From assembly GCF_050947335.1 (NCBI RefSeq), contig NC_134984.1, positions 13,063,926 through 13,127,925 on the forward strand: 64,000 nucleotides of DNA, in the 5' to 3' direction. Below the pieces are notes generated by a model. That model had not been told where the DNA came from. It saw only the letters and a list, made by a program, of their open reading frames with translations, and searched no databases. This stretch comes from Megachile rotundata. Its lineage: Eukaryota; Arthropoda; Insecta; Hymenoptera; Megachilidae. Below are positions 1 to 11,195 of this stretch, piece by piece. Position 1 is the first letter of the stretch. Every line of letters starts with the position of its first letter. The translations under genes were made by a program, and so were the position numbers.

Positions 1-3000
1 GATTTTGATTTTTCAATGTCTTTAGTGCTTTCATCTATTGTTGTAGTTTCTATAAATAATTTAATTAATATTTTTAGAAAGATATTTATTATGCAAAATT
101 AATAAAAGTCTCTATTATTTTATTAACATTTATTTCATACCTGTTTTTTTCGACTCCTTCATTTGTTCAATGTCTGAGACAGAATCTTCTACTAAAAGTT
201 TGTTTTCATTGTTTTCCTGTTTCTCTCCGCTTTTAGTGACTTCAGTATCGCTAACGGATTCCTCTCTTTCCTTAACATTTTCATATAAATCAACCTGAGA
301 TTCCTTTCTTGGAAAATCTTCGTCTTCGATTCTTGATTTTATACTATTTTCCATATCGACACAGAACTCTACATTCTGTTTTTTGGTTTCGGCAAGTCTT
401 TTTTTTTCTTGTCGCATTTTCTCGTAGCTTTTACCTCTTTTCTCCTCAATTTTTCGATCCCTGAAATCTTTGATATCTTCTTTGAAGTCGTATTTTCTAT
501 CATCTTTTCCATCGATTCTTCTGTCATCTTTTATTCCATCTCTTTCATCGCGCCTTCCATATATTTTTTTGTCGTCGTGACGTCTTTGATGTTTTAAATC
601 CCTGTCTTTATTTCTATCTTCAACTCTTTCTCTATATCCTTTCGTTATTGATTTAGAATCCCGATCCCGCGGTATTTTCTCACGTAATTTATCTTCTTTC
701 TTAATACGATTTTTTAAATCTTTAGGAGAAAGTTTATCTCTTTCCTCTTTATTTTCTTTATTATCTTTACACAATTCCTTATCGAGATCTGGATTTTTCA
801 ATACCTACAACAAAAGGAAATTTTTATTTTAACTAATATCTCCTTTTTTAATCTATGTAACGAATTACAATAAAGAAAGAGAGACTTTTAACATTTTTTC
901 TAAAAACAATTTCTTTTACAAAATTTAATGTATACAAACTAAACAATAACAAATCAATTACATCATAATAAATCCATACAAATTTGACATACAATAGTAA
1001 ACAGAAACAATAAGGGCATTTAACTAAATCGCATAAATGGCAAATAATTCTGTTCTCCTCATGAGTTTTTAACATACAGTAAATTAATACATAACATAAA
1101 TTTCCCTGCTAATGATTTGCAGTTCCCGTTTCATGAATTTTTACGATATGCTGACACTCTTGATTCGCAAATTACTTTAAAAGGATAAAGTTTCTGATAA
1201 TCGAACATGGCACTGCAACTTCTCGACTTTGATATTTCTGCTGGTATTTGCATTTCCCATGTTTTATGCAGATTAGTGAACTGAGATTTTGATAGCGTAG
1301 AAAAATAATTTTTATTGTTAACATAATGAGATGCATATTTAGTATTATTATAAATATGATTATTTTTAATATTGTTCCAATGATTATAATTATTCTTTTT
1401 GAAATTAGTATCTTTATCTTTGTAATTTTTTTCGTAAATATAAAATACTTTTGGTTGTTTGTTAGCATAATGCCAGCGCTCATTAATACGAGTCATACTT
1501 GTAACACAGTTTACATATACATCAGTACTTTCATTTCTGTAAAATTGTTGTTGCATGTTCAATGAATTTTTACTTGCTCGTGTTACAGTTTTAGTTCCAT
1601 TAATAGAGATTTCTTCTTTTTGTTCATGAGGTATACTTAGATTTTTAGTAGGATATTCAAAAAATACATCTTCTGCCTTGGCAGTTGAAGAAGTAGATAG
1701 GAAGGAATACTTGCTCTGGTTATCTTCAATATTATATATGGACTGTAGGGTGAAAAGATTAGTATCAGCAAATACAGTAGAGAATATCATACTTAAAATT
1801 TATGATTAAAGCTTCCATTATATATTTGTTTTGCTACTTTTTCATTCTATACTGTATTTGTCATATTTACAATTAGTTCAATTTGAATCAAGCAATGATG
1901 AATGTAGAAAATACAAAATATAATATCACCTTGGATATAATAGGATCTTCTTTCGTTCGTCTTCTTTCTAAATCCCTTCGTCTCCTTTCTTCCCGTTTTT
2001 CATCTCTTAGACGCTGTTTTTCTTGCTTACGTTGCTTCAAATATTCCAAGAGAGGTGTAGTTGTAACTTTTTTTGGTGTATCTATTCATGATAAATATTA
2101 GTTTATAAAAATTCATTTTACGAAACATGTAAACAGTTCAAACAACTTACTGTCAGGTGGTTGATATGAGTACTCCGTTTTTGGTTGTGCTACATTAGAT
2201 TCAGCTTCTTGATTTTTAAGACTTTCTAAGAAACTTATGTAATAAGGATCAGATTCTATTGTACCACATTTTAAATCTTTCTTTTTCCCTACTCTTTTCT
2301 TTGGTAACCTTTGAAACGGTGCAAATTCTACTACTGCTGGATATTCAGTGCCTTTAGAATCAACAAACACGTAATTATCAAATTTTTCTCTGAACATAAA
2401 GATGTCTTGTTGTTCAATAAAATTAATATATGCACGTGAAAAGGCAAACTGCCCCATAGACATGTCGGCTTTCACAAAATAAAGATAATCATGTTCAGGT
2501 AATGGGGAAACTTGCTCCAGGAATTGATCCTGAGTCATAGTTGGAGGCAGTCTTCGTATTACTACCTATAAATAAGAATTATCTTTTTCATTATTAGTTA
2601 AAGTGTACTTAAAATATATAATGAATGATTTTTAAAAATAACCACAAAAATATTCACAAGTTATCAGTGTCTCATAAATTATTTTTTATCTTTTTATTCA
2701 TAAAATGAAGACAATCACGTTTGTAACATGTTGAAATTGTTTTCATTTCAATGATGATACATTAAGTCATGTTACATATAGCTTGGTTCTTTAAAATCTG
2801 ATGAAATATATTGCATAAGATCCTTTATACATAAAATAATACTTTCTTTATAAAATTATGTTCTAATTAGTTTAAATCGAACACAAAACTTCGATCTTCA
2901 ATCTGACGAATACAACACATTACGTGTAATTAGAAGATATTTTATATTTGTAGTAAAAAACTCATAAATTTTCAGCATCACTTTGATTGAATATACCTTT

Positions 3001-3119
3001 GTCATAGGCCGGCATTTTTCTTTTTTACTATCTTTAATTTTTCCAACATCTGGAGAACTAGTTTGTGCTTCATTTTGTGCAGCTGACTCAGATTGCTGTG
3101 TTTCCTCGGTCATTGTCAT
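1..3119 (-). CDS. Upf3: Upf3, nonsense-mediated mRNA decay factor (3' end beyond window)
   Basis: UPF3 bridges exon-junction complexes to UPF2/UPF1 in nonsense-mediated mRNA decay. I read five exons: 3119-2997, 2565-2151, 2081-1930, 804-141 and 49 to the window edge. All have GT-AG borders and matching phases (0, 1, 0, 1), giving 467 codons before the edge. Residues 42-52 read VVIRRLPPTMT, the start of the Smg4/UPF3 domain, which continues through exon 2 (for example DNYVFVDSKGTEYPAVVEFAPFQ, cut here only for illustration of the fold's middle). Exon 3 carries TPLLEYLKQRK and a basic helix. Exon 4 (residues 231-451) is a Lys/Arg/Asp/Glu-rich low-complexity tail, as in other UPF3 proteins. Start: the MTMTEE methionine at 3119; a second Met two codons on is possible. 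The C-terminal exon-junction-binding motif would lie off the left edge. Family assignment is strong; exon borders are inferred. Confidence 0.92.
1131..1790 (-). CDS. Unrecognised 219-aa ORF nested in a Upf3 intron
   Basis: An uninterrupted 219-codon frame lies wholly inside the Upf3 intron 805-1929, on the same strand. An ORF this long is very unlikely by chance in DNA this rich in A and T. The product is Asn/Lys/Tyr/Ser-rich, with a poly-Asn-like middle (residues about 120-160) and a more ordinary C-terminus (TWEMQIPAEISKSRSCSAMF near residues 177-196). I see no signal peptide, membrane span or known domain. A TATA-like TATATAA lies about 35 bases before the ATG, and an in-frame stop lies just upstream of it. 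It could be a nested independent gene or an alternative terminal exon of Upf3. I do not recognise the family. Confidence 0.5.
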   Translation of the reverse strand: MIFSTVFADTNLFTLQSIYNIEDNQSKYSFLSTSSTAKAEDVFFEYPTKNLSIPHEQKEEISINGTKTVTRASKNSLNMQQQFYRNESTDVYVNCVTSMTRINERWHYANKQPKVFYIYEKNYKDKDTNFKKNNYNHWNNIKNNHIYNNTKYASHYVNNKNYFSTLSKSQFTNLHKTWEMQIPAEISKSRSCSAMFDYQKLYPFKVICESRVSAYRKNS

Positions 3120-3837
3120 CTACATTTATTTAATTTCTCGATAACTAAGACCTATTCAGCATCAGTTCAATTCACTCTGTTTAAAAATACCATTCAAAGC
3201 ATGCAATTTTCTTTGAAATATCAAAATAAACGTTTCCGTTTACAAAGTTTCCGCGGCCATCTTGATTCACTCAATCATCAAGAAAAAACTTATTAGTTGA
3301 TGAGAAAACAAACTTTCATTTAGTAGGGAAATTTTATATACAAATCTAGGGGATTATATAGTGTAAAATTTACACATCAAATAGATAATTGTTTTTTTAT
3401 TATAAATATAAAGGTATAGGGACAATGGGAGAGTCAATATGGACCGAACAATGAGGTGAATAAACCGATGACCAATTTTGATTGGTTGCCATTCAGTAAA
3501 AATGATAAATTACCTGAATTTAAAAATTTTGAGGTTATTTGGGTCCTCCTTTCATGATAGCTTGTATTGTCTGCAAGCCAAATTTACACCTCAAATAAAA
3601 ATTTAATATAACATAAGCCGTCAAAAAATTACACAGTCACATTTGTATAAAACAATTTATTGTCTAAATTTTTTAAATAGTAACTATATAAATTAATTTA
3701 TAATACATGTTATAATGTACAATATCATAAATACCATTTATGAAGTTCGTTGAAATACTGTTTTATTAAATTGTTATAAAATAAATAAAAGTGTAGCAAA
3801 CAAATTTCATAAATTAATAAATATCAACAAGCAAAAT
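3120..3837. other. Intergenic stretch between Upf3 and TMEM43
   Basis: AT-rich sequence separating the TMEM43 stop from the Upf3 start. It must hold the Upf3 promoter and 5' UTR and the TMEM43 3' UTR. ATG-poor GC-richer sequence (about 3230-3260, including GCGGCCATC) sits just upstream of Upf3. No ORF or repeat was seen. Confidence 0.6.
3762..3767 (-). terminator. Candidate TMEM43 polyadenylation signal
   Basis: TTTATT on the plus strand gives AATAAA on the minus strand, 71 bases past the TMEM43 stop. A second AATAAA (minus) lies at 3656-3661. Which one is used cannot be told from sequence. Confidence 0.45.
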
Positions 3838-5788
3838 TTACAGTCTTCTATAACTATCACGCTGTTGTGATTGAGATCCTGATGTTAAGGTAGAATAAAT
3901 AAATGGTAAAATTGATGCTAATGCTAGACAAAGACCTATTACTGGCCGATACCATACCCAAGCAAAACCAATTACCAATAAGCTAATGGACATTGATACT
4001 GACATTGTTAAAGATTCAACTGCAATAATTCCACACAAGAACGTTGAATTTAAGATTACTGTTCTCAATATATTTGCTAAACATGTAGCTGCCAAAAATA
4101 GAACCAACCAGCCAAGTCCCCTAAAATGATTATTCGTCTTTTAATCAAGTGAATTTAACAAAATGAAGAAACACAGAAATTTGTTATTCAGATTATACAA
4201 AAAATTACCTAATACTCCATGTACGCCAGTAATTATGTACATGTTCTAGATGAAACATTTGATCTACTGACATTTCATGTTTCCTCTGAAGTAAAATCTC
4301 CTCACCATGTGATGTAATATATGGTACGATAGTTCCCTTTTGTAACATACCAACTATAGAATATATATCTCCACCTTTCCCTGCATATGAAAATTGTATT
4401 CGTATGTCTCCTACCTATGACCAAAAATATACCATTTAAATCCACTCAAAAGGGCTTAACAATGTATAACAATTGCTAAAATAAAAATTATACCTGTGGG
4501 TTCCATAAATCAGAGCTATGATAGTACAAGCCAGAATGCATCTTAATATCTTTACGTTCTGGTCTTTCATCACTGGTAACTTCTACAAAATCATTAAATT
4601 TCTTTTTTAACTCAATTCCAAGAGTAAATGCTCCAATTTTAACTTCATCTGCAATTTGCACCTGACTTTTAATAGGCATTTCTTTTGGGTTATGATGGCC
4701 AGTTCTGATATAGAAACTATCTGAGTCAACAAGTTTATCTTTCCACTCTGTTGTATAATAATAATGTTTTTCATCCTCTGTTACTCCACCAAAACTGATA
4801 TATAAACATATAGAGTTGATATGATAGTTAATATGGATAAAATTATAAAGTTTTATAGCTAATTGCATGTATTACCTTCGTTCTTCTTCTATCTCAACCC
4901 ATTGATACATTTGAACCCTTCGTTTTAATTTTACACTTGATACAATCACTCCATAATCCGGTTCAGTCAATGGTTCTGATATTTTTAAGGCTCCTGATAA
5001 ATATATCAAACGTCCTTCATATTCAGGTAACAATTTCATTGCATTTGGAAGTACTGCTACATTACGCAAAGCTTCATCCAAAGAATGTGCTACTTTTACT
5101 GCCCTTCCCTATAATGGTATAAATATATTCTTGTGACATTTAACTGTATAATAAGATATACAGATATTCACAAACCTCATTCCAAAATAAAAGGCACATG
5201 CCAGTTGCAAACATAATTAGTCCAATAATAGCAGTAAGCCATGATTCTCTAAATTGTTCAGAAACTGTCAATGGAACATTTATTGCAGCAGGCTGTCTTC
5301 CATTGACTCGATTCTGATGAATAGGTTCAGCATTTGCCCTTTGGGGTTGCCCATTTTGCTAAAACATTTATGTCTTATGTTTAACCTGTATTTTTCTATA
5401 TGAATTATATACAATATAGAAAACTATTTTTATGCACAAGAGAAAACAAATATTTATAGAATTTACAGATATTATTATTTTTATTATCATTACAAAAATT
5501 GTGTACATCTTCTTTATGCTTACATTTGCACGATACATTGTAATAGATTACATTATATGATAGTTACAAGATTAAATTTTTAAATGAAGTTTTAAACGGA
5601 TCTTTAATATGCATACATCAATGTTTATTCACCAACTAGTGTATCTAAAATTAAACTATAAATATTACATTATATACGTATAATATAAATTTATGCAATT
5701 ACACACAATTTTGCTGCAATTCGGTGATGCTATGCATCACGTGCGAATACATTGGAACCATAGATTATGTCTTACATACATACGCCAT
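3838..5788 (-). CDS. TMEM43: TMEM43 (LUMA) nuclear-envelope/ER membrane protein
   Basis: TMEM43 is a four-span protein of the inner nuclear membrane and ER, linked to lamin and emerin organisation. The model has six exons: 5788-5780, 5358-5176, 5108-4876, 4794-4494, 4414-4209 and 4120-3838. Every junction is GT-AG and in phase. The sum is 404 aa, against about 400 for the human protein. Visible features are a first membrane span at residues 43-62 (ends FWNE), the family block YEGRLIYLSGAL, the block VQMYQWVEIEEER, TGHHNPKEMPIKS, and WRTWSIRGLGWLVLFLA leading into three C-terminal spans. The three-codon first exon (Met-Ala-Tyr) at 5788-5780 is the least certain part; it has a good GTATGT donor and joins in phase. 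The gene is in tandem with Upf3 and divergent from the SLC19 gene. Confidence 0.93.
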
Positions 5789-6352
5789 CTCAGTACGGTA
5801 AAAACATTCCTTCCTTTTTTATCATATGATAAAATCGTTGCGCCCTCATTGTTTTACAATGCGTGGATTTGAAATTTGAAACAGCGTTTTACAGTACATA
5901 TTCATATCTAACAATTGTTAGTTTTGGTTGCATGTGCTAGGTGTGCTTCCGCTTCAGTTCGATTCGGTCATTCGAAGGCGGTAGGTGTAGTTTTGTTATT
6001 CATGTACAACTATGAGGGTAAACTTAATAAATATGATTTGATCATGTATTATTTTATTAATAACAATTGTAATCTCATCAAAATTTGTTAATATTATAAT
6101 CTGAAGAGTAGTCAGAAAATTCAGTATTCTGAAAAACCAATAAAATGTGCATATCTAGTTGTAACAATTTGTGACAGCAATAAAACTTTTAAACAAAAAT
6201 CATATAAATTATAAATGCAACTTCAAAGTACAAAAGTAACGAAACTAATTGTTTTTAGACAGTATGCAAGAATGAAACAAATGTGACATGAAATGAATAT
6301 TTAAAAAATATTTCACAACAAATTTTAAGAAGGAAAAAGACATGCCTTGATT
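5789..6352. promoter_or_regulatory. Divergent upstream region shared by TMEM43 and the SLC19 gene
   Basis: Only 564 bp lie between the two start codons, so both promoters and 5' UTRs must be here, unless the transporter has a distant first exon. The 5930-6000 part is GC-richer than its surroundings and is a likely core. A CACGTG E-box lies just outside at 5738-5743, in TMEM43 intron 1. No TATA box is convincing. Confidence 0.5.
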
Positions 6353-8930
6353 ATGAAGTGGATAATAATTTCGTGTATTTTATGTGTATTTGGTTGTTTC
6401 AAAGAGTTCAGACCTTCAGAATCTTTTGTTACGGATTATTTAACTGGATCATGGAAAAATTTTACAAACATACAAGTAATATAAAGTTTCTTTTCATCTA
6501 GTAGTTACATGTAATCATAGAAATTAATTTCTATTAATTTAAGGAATTATTTTACTTATTTTAAAAATATGATATATTTTTATTATCAAATGTTTGATTT
6601 CTTGATTTATTATCAAGTATTTGAGTGACATTTAAAAAAGAACGTATTACAGAAACATCATTATTTTTCAGGTAAATCAGGAAATTTTTCCTGTTTCTAC
6701 ATACTCTTATTTTGCAACATTAGTTGTTGTATTCCTAATAACAGATTTTGTGCGATATAAGCCTATTATTATTTTGTGTGGCTTTTCTGGAGCTTTGACT
6801 TTCCTTTTGTTAATAGTTGGGAAAGATTTGCTGACTTTGCAAATTGTAGAATTCGGTTATGGTTTGTTTTTTTCTACAGAGGTAGCGTATTATACGTACA
6901 TTTATGCTAAAGTTGATAAGAAGCATTATCAAGAAGTAACAAGTCACACAAAAGCAGCATCCCTTTTCGGTCGTTGTTTATCTGGAATTGTTGCTCAATT
7001 AACGGTATCTTTTGATATATTAAATTATCATCAATTAAACTATGTCACACTATCAGGTATCATTAGCTTTTGAAATTATATAAATTATTAGTATTTATGT
7101 ATTTTTAGAAATTTATATTCTTTCATGAAATGTAACTTACATTTCAGCTCTTACATTTGCAACACTTTGGGCATGTTTTTTACCTTCTGTTGGTCAGTCT
7201 ATTTATTTTCATAAAAAAGATGAAAATTATGAAAATTACAATTCGGCAACAAATAATGCAGTAACAACATCACATGATGTAAATGGAGGTTCACATAGAA
7301 CAGAAGAACATAATAATTACAATTCTCCTATAAAAAATATTTCATTCCTACATAAAATTAAACGGGCTTATGTTTTATTATGGAATGATTTTTTAGTAGC
7401 ATATTCGAATAATCATGTTTTAAAATGGTCAATGTGGTGGTCTTTTTCTACTTGTGGATATTTGCAAATTATTAGTTATATACAATTACTTTGGCAAACA
7501 GCTGTATTACCTGGGGATAAGATTTATAATGGTGCTGTAGATTCTTTATATACAATTATAGGTGAGAAAATGTATGTGCTGTATTTTGATTACAATTTTT
7601 TGTCTTTCAGTTTAATATAATGTACATATACTGTAAATAATTTATTACCAATATAGTATTATCTATGGTAGATAAATATATGAACTTAGTTTTATTTTTT
7701 ACTTTAGTGAATATTTAGGATCAGTGAAACTATTTTGTAAATCAAATTTTTATATTTCTAAATGCCACCAAATTTTGGAAATAAAAAAATAATATTCTTG
7801 TTTTTATTACTAGGTACAGCTACTGTTTTTTGCATTGGAAAGCTACCATTTAATTGGTCTGTGATAGGAGATGTAGTAGTATCATTCATGTCACTTGTGG
7901 AAGGTATTTTATTATTAATTTCATCATATAGTTACAACATTTGGTTGTTATATGGTGTTTACATATTATTTGGAATTATTTATCATACAATGGCTACTGT
8001 TGCTAGGTATGATTTTAAAAAATTTATTAAGAAAAAATGTAATATAATTTCATAAGTTATTATGTAATTTTGTGATTTACAGTTTTGAAGTTGCGAAGTG
8101 TATATCAGAAGACAGTTATGGTCTAATATTTGGTGTAAATACTTTTATTTCACTATTATTGCAAACTATATTAACAGTTATTGTAGTAAATGGAAATTTA
8201 AATTTAGACCTAAGATCTCAGGTAAGATTGAAAGTGAAGAATTTAGTATAAATATTAAATACAAATAAAGAAATAGAAGTAATTTTAATAAACATGTGCC
8301 AAAAACTGAAAATAATTAGAGTGCTTTATTTTGATAACAGCTGTTAAGTATACTATTAATGTATATGTGATAAATTAGATTCTTATTTGTTGATAAAACT
8401 AAATGTTTTTATCATGTTAGTAATTTCCACAAGTGCTATGTATGATACTTGAGACATATAAGCCATTTATTTAAAATGAAGTAATTACTTTCACAAAGCA
8501 AAAATATAATTTATTTTCTTTTTTTAGCGTTTTATTTGGAATCAAATGTTTCGGCGCTAATTCTTATATTTGAGCAATTTTATAGAATCACATAAAAGCA
8601 CTTGAAAAATAAATACTAACAACTTTCAGAGATTTTTATTTTTATAATTTATAAGATAATCAGTTTTTAAATACATGTTTATTGAAGTTCTTTTATTTCC
8701 TGTTATCAATTAATATTATATCTGTAGTACATTCTATATTTTTTCAGTACTTTGTTTATGGTGGTTATTTTATTGTGATAGCAATACTATATACAATGAT
8801 AGGCATTTTTAATATAGTACAACATTGTAAAAGTGGCACAAAGTTCAAAATTTTATTAAATAACAACAGTACTACAGAAGAAGTACAGACTGAAGAAGAA
8901 ATAAAAGTTGTCCAAGCCACAAAACTCTAG
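6353..8930 (+). CDS. SLC19-family folate/thiamine transporter
   Basis: SLC19 carriers move reduced folates or thiamine across the plasma membrane. Six exons are readable: 6353-6475, 6672-7056, 7148-7561, 7814-8006, 8083-8221 and 8748-8930. All phases match, giving 478 aa, a normal length for the family. The diagnostic N-terminus is FKEFRPSE (residues 16-23), then VNQEIFPVSTYSY at the start of exon 2 and FGRCLSGIVAQ later in it. There are about 12 hydrophobic spans, with a polar Asn/Glu-rich loop in exon 3 (about residues 190-230) where family members have their large cytoplasmic loop. FEVAKCISEDSYGLIFGVN in exon 5 is also typical. Start: the ATG at 6353; an upstream ATG at 6342 stops at once. 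Substrate (thiamine or folate) cannot be fixed from sequence. The C-terminal tail is Glu/Thr-rich. Confidence 0.92.
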
Positions 8931-9283
8931 TGCATAATACAATTTTTTAGATAGTAATAGAAAATGTATTATTATTTATTTCATAGATCATTTGTTAAAA
9001 ATAGTACAAATTTCCATTCTTATATTATTTACTTGCAGGTTCAGGTAAATAAATTGTTAGTTCTGTATTCTTTCAGTAACTGAAAGTATGTTTGTAAATT
9101 ACGATTTTAATAATGTGAAAAGGTATTACAATTGTCAAATTAAAAAAAAGACATTTTAGAATATGTTGACTTTAGTATTATGTTAAAAAAATATACTGAA
9201 ATTTATTTTCGTAAAATACAATTTTTTGTACAGAATATTATCTCAGACATTTCCTAGTTTATATCCTGCTTCACTTCAAATGT
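8931..9283. other. Convergent 3' intergenic region
   Basis: It holds the ends of two convergent genes. Plus-strand AATAAA at 9048-9053 suits the SLC19 gene (118 bases past its stop). Minus-strand AATAAA (TTTATT at 9202-9207) suits the gene that stops at 9284. No other element was seen. Confidence 0.55.
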
Positions 9284-10097
9284 TTATTCCTTTTCTTTTT
9301 TCGTGGAAAGCAAAAGTAATTTTATAGCGTTTACCACATTTTCTCTACACTTCTAAAAGTAAACAAATATTTTGCAATAATTTTCTAATTAATGTTGCCG
9401 TTTTTTTTATCCCATAAAAGACACTTACTGTCGAAAATGTTTGAAATAAACATTTACCTAATTCACGACGAGGATTTGCATTTTTATCGAAGCCTTTAAA
9501 CAACTTCCACCAAACTATACAATCTTGTATGCTCTGATTAAAACCTTGATCGGTGTTATCGATTGTATCGTTTCGTATTATTGATGTAACAGACTTCATC
9601 GATTCGTCTTGAATCAGTTTTGAAAACATACAAGAATAATCATCACATACATTTTTATTGGAATGTAATTTATCCAGTAATAAACTGTCTTTTAAACATA
9701 TTTGTAATATCCAGTTTTGGGGAACTATAATGGGATACGATTGAAATATACTCGTATCTAATTTATCAGAATCCGTATTATCAACATTATCTGTTACAGC
9801 TTCTTTTGGTATTTCAGAAATACGACCATTATTTGCTGATAATATTAACGATGTTCTTACGTCTAGAATAAGTAAAAACAGCTATAGTCAAGTCACATTT
9901 AAATAGAGGTTATTTATGAAATCAAACGATTTACCATGATAATGTAAAATTATCATAAACACTATTGTTATCATTATAAAAACATTATATAATAAAAATT
10001 GTATACAAATCGCAAAATCGATGATGACTATTATTGAAATATTTTGTTCGCATAAAAACGACAGAACTCCTATTTTGAGTGCAGTTATAAGAAACAT
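9284..10097 (-). CDS. Unrecognised 221-aa membrane protein (three-exon model)
   Basis: Three exons join in phase: 10097-9935, 9862-9429 and 9352-9284. They use donors GTAAATC and GTAAGTG and pyrimidine-containing acceptors, giving 221 aa. Residues 1-52 are strongly hydrophobic, reading as one or two membrane spans (a short one near 2-16 and a long one near 20-52). The rest is polar, with an SIIRNDTIDNTDQ stretch and WWKLFKGFDKNANPRREL in the C-terminal half. A polyadenylation signal lies about 77 bases past the stop, which supports the last exon. I do not recognise the family. The start is the first Met of the exon; a candidate acceptor just before it (TTGTTGTCAG) leaves open a further 5' exon. 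It is convergent with the SLC19 gene. Confidence 0.6.
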
Positions 10098-10813
10098 TCT
10101 ATGCTGACAACAAAAAGTTCATGTCCCTGATGAACAAGGTTAAATATTTTTCTCGTTTAAACATATCAGTTTTACCAATAAGATACTTTAAGATTATCTT
10201 AATAGTTTTAATCGGCATTTCAAAATGTGTTATCTTATAAGATTGCTTAATTTATTTCTTCTGTCGAAATCAAAAAACCCGCCAATTTAAGAGTTAAATT
10301 AGAATCGATAATTTACCGATATATGTATCGAGTTATTTTTGCAAGATAAGTTTAGAAGCAATTACGATACCAAAGACTAAACTGTGGATGTTTTATGCTC
10401 TTACGATATATTGAAACCTGAAAATCTGAACCGTAAAATTTATAAAATCAACCTAGAGACTACATGCTTAGTATATATCGCAGACCTTCGTACATCATAA
10501 ATACATAAAATATCCGCATTCTAATTGCGACATTGAATGTAATCAGAAGGTAAGGTACAAATAAGTAAATATATTTTTATCATTGTTATTAATTGAACAA
10601 AGTAATAAGATTGAAAGATTATCATAATAATAATACATATCGGATAAGAAGATAAGGTACGTATAATCAAATATTTCTATTATTTTGTCATTTTATATCA
10701 CTATCTCGCTTTTCATTTTATTCGATCGTATTTGTTTTCAGCATAATAGAGAATTTGATGAGAGAACAAATAATGCTTGAAGCTTTATCATGCTATAATA
10801 TTGCAAGGTGATA
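10098..10813. other. AT-rich intergenic stretch
   Basis: No ORF or clear signal. Two imperfect copies of a segment containing AAGGTAAGGTA or ATAAGGTACGTA occur near 10545 and 10650. A minus-strand AATAAA (TTTATT at 10717-10722) fits the ORF that ends at 10814. Confidence 0.4.
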
Positions 10814-11044
10814 TTACATTAATTCCTGGATTGCGTTAAGAACAAAAGATTCGCAAGCTTTTGCGATTTGTCGCGATAAACAAGATCCGATTTCCTCGAG
10901 TCGAGACAATTCTGCTCGTTCTTCTATCAAAGGATATTCTATAACGGCACGTGGTTTCGTCATTGTGAAATGCAATCGATCGAGCTCAGCTGTTTCTTCC
11001 GAATTCAAGGACTCTAAAAAATCAAATTTCACATCAAATTTCAT
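10814..11044 (-). CDS. Short ORF or alternative terminal exon, unrecognised
   Basis: The frame from 11044 gives a 76-aa acidic/amphipathic product (ELDRLHFTMTKPRAVIEY in the middle, IAKACESFVLNAIQELM at the end). A strong acceptor, GATTTTTTAG, lies at about 11014-11023, so the real coding part may be 11013-10814 as a terminal exon. It would join in phase to a GATG/GTTAAC donor at 11201, at the end of the neighbouring gene's last exon, extending that protein. A minus-strand AATAAA about 92 bases past the stop supports a true 3' end. Function is unknown, and an independent small gene is equally possible. Confidence 0.4.
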   Translation of the reverse strand: MKFDVKFDFLESLNSEETAELDRLHFTMTKPRAVIEYPLIEERAELSRLEEIGSCLSRQIAKACESFVLNAIQELM

Positions 11045-11195
11045 TTCTTACGGAACACACTTATTTAAATAATCATATTCGACTCTAATAAAAAATACGT
11101 AAAATACTTTTAATTAAATATTTTTATTTTAAAACTATTTCTATTTTCTTTCATGGATGTATCAGTCGTTTTATGATCAATATTTGTTTAATTCG

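Noticed and set aside
848..1075. 75-codon minus-strand ORF with a CxxC...CxxC look in the Upf3 intron
   Set aside because: Too short, with a hydrophobic mixed composition and no splice context; likely chance.
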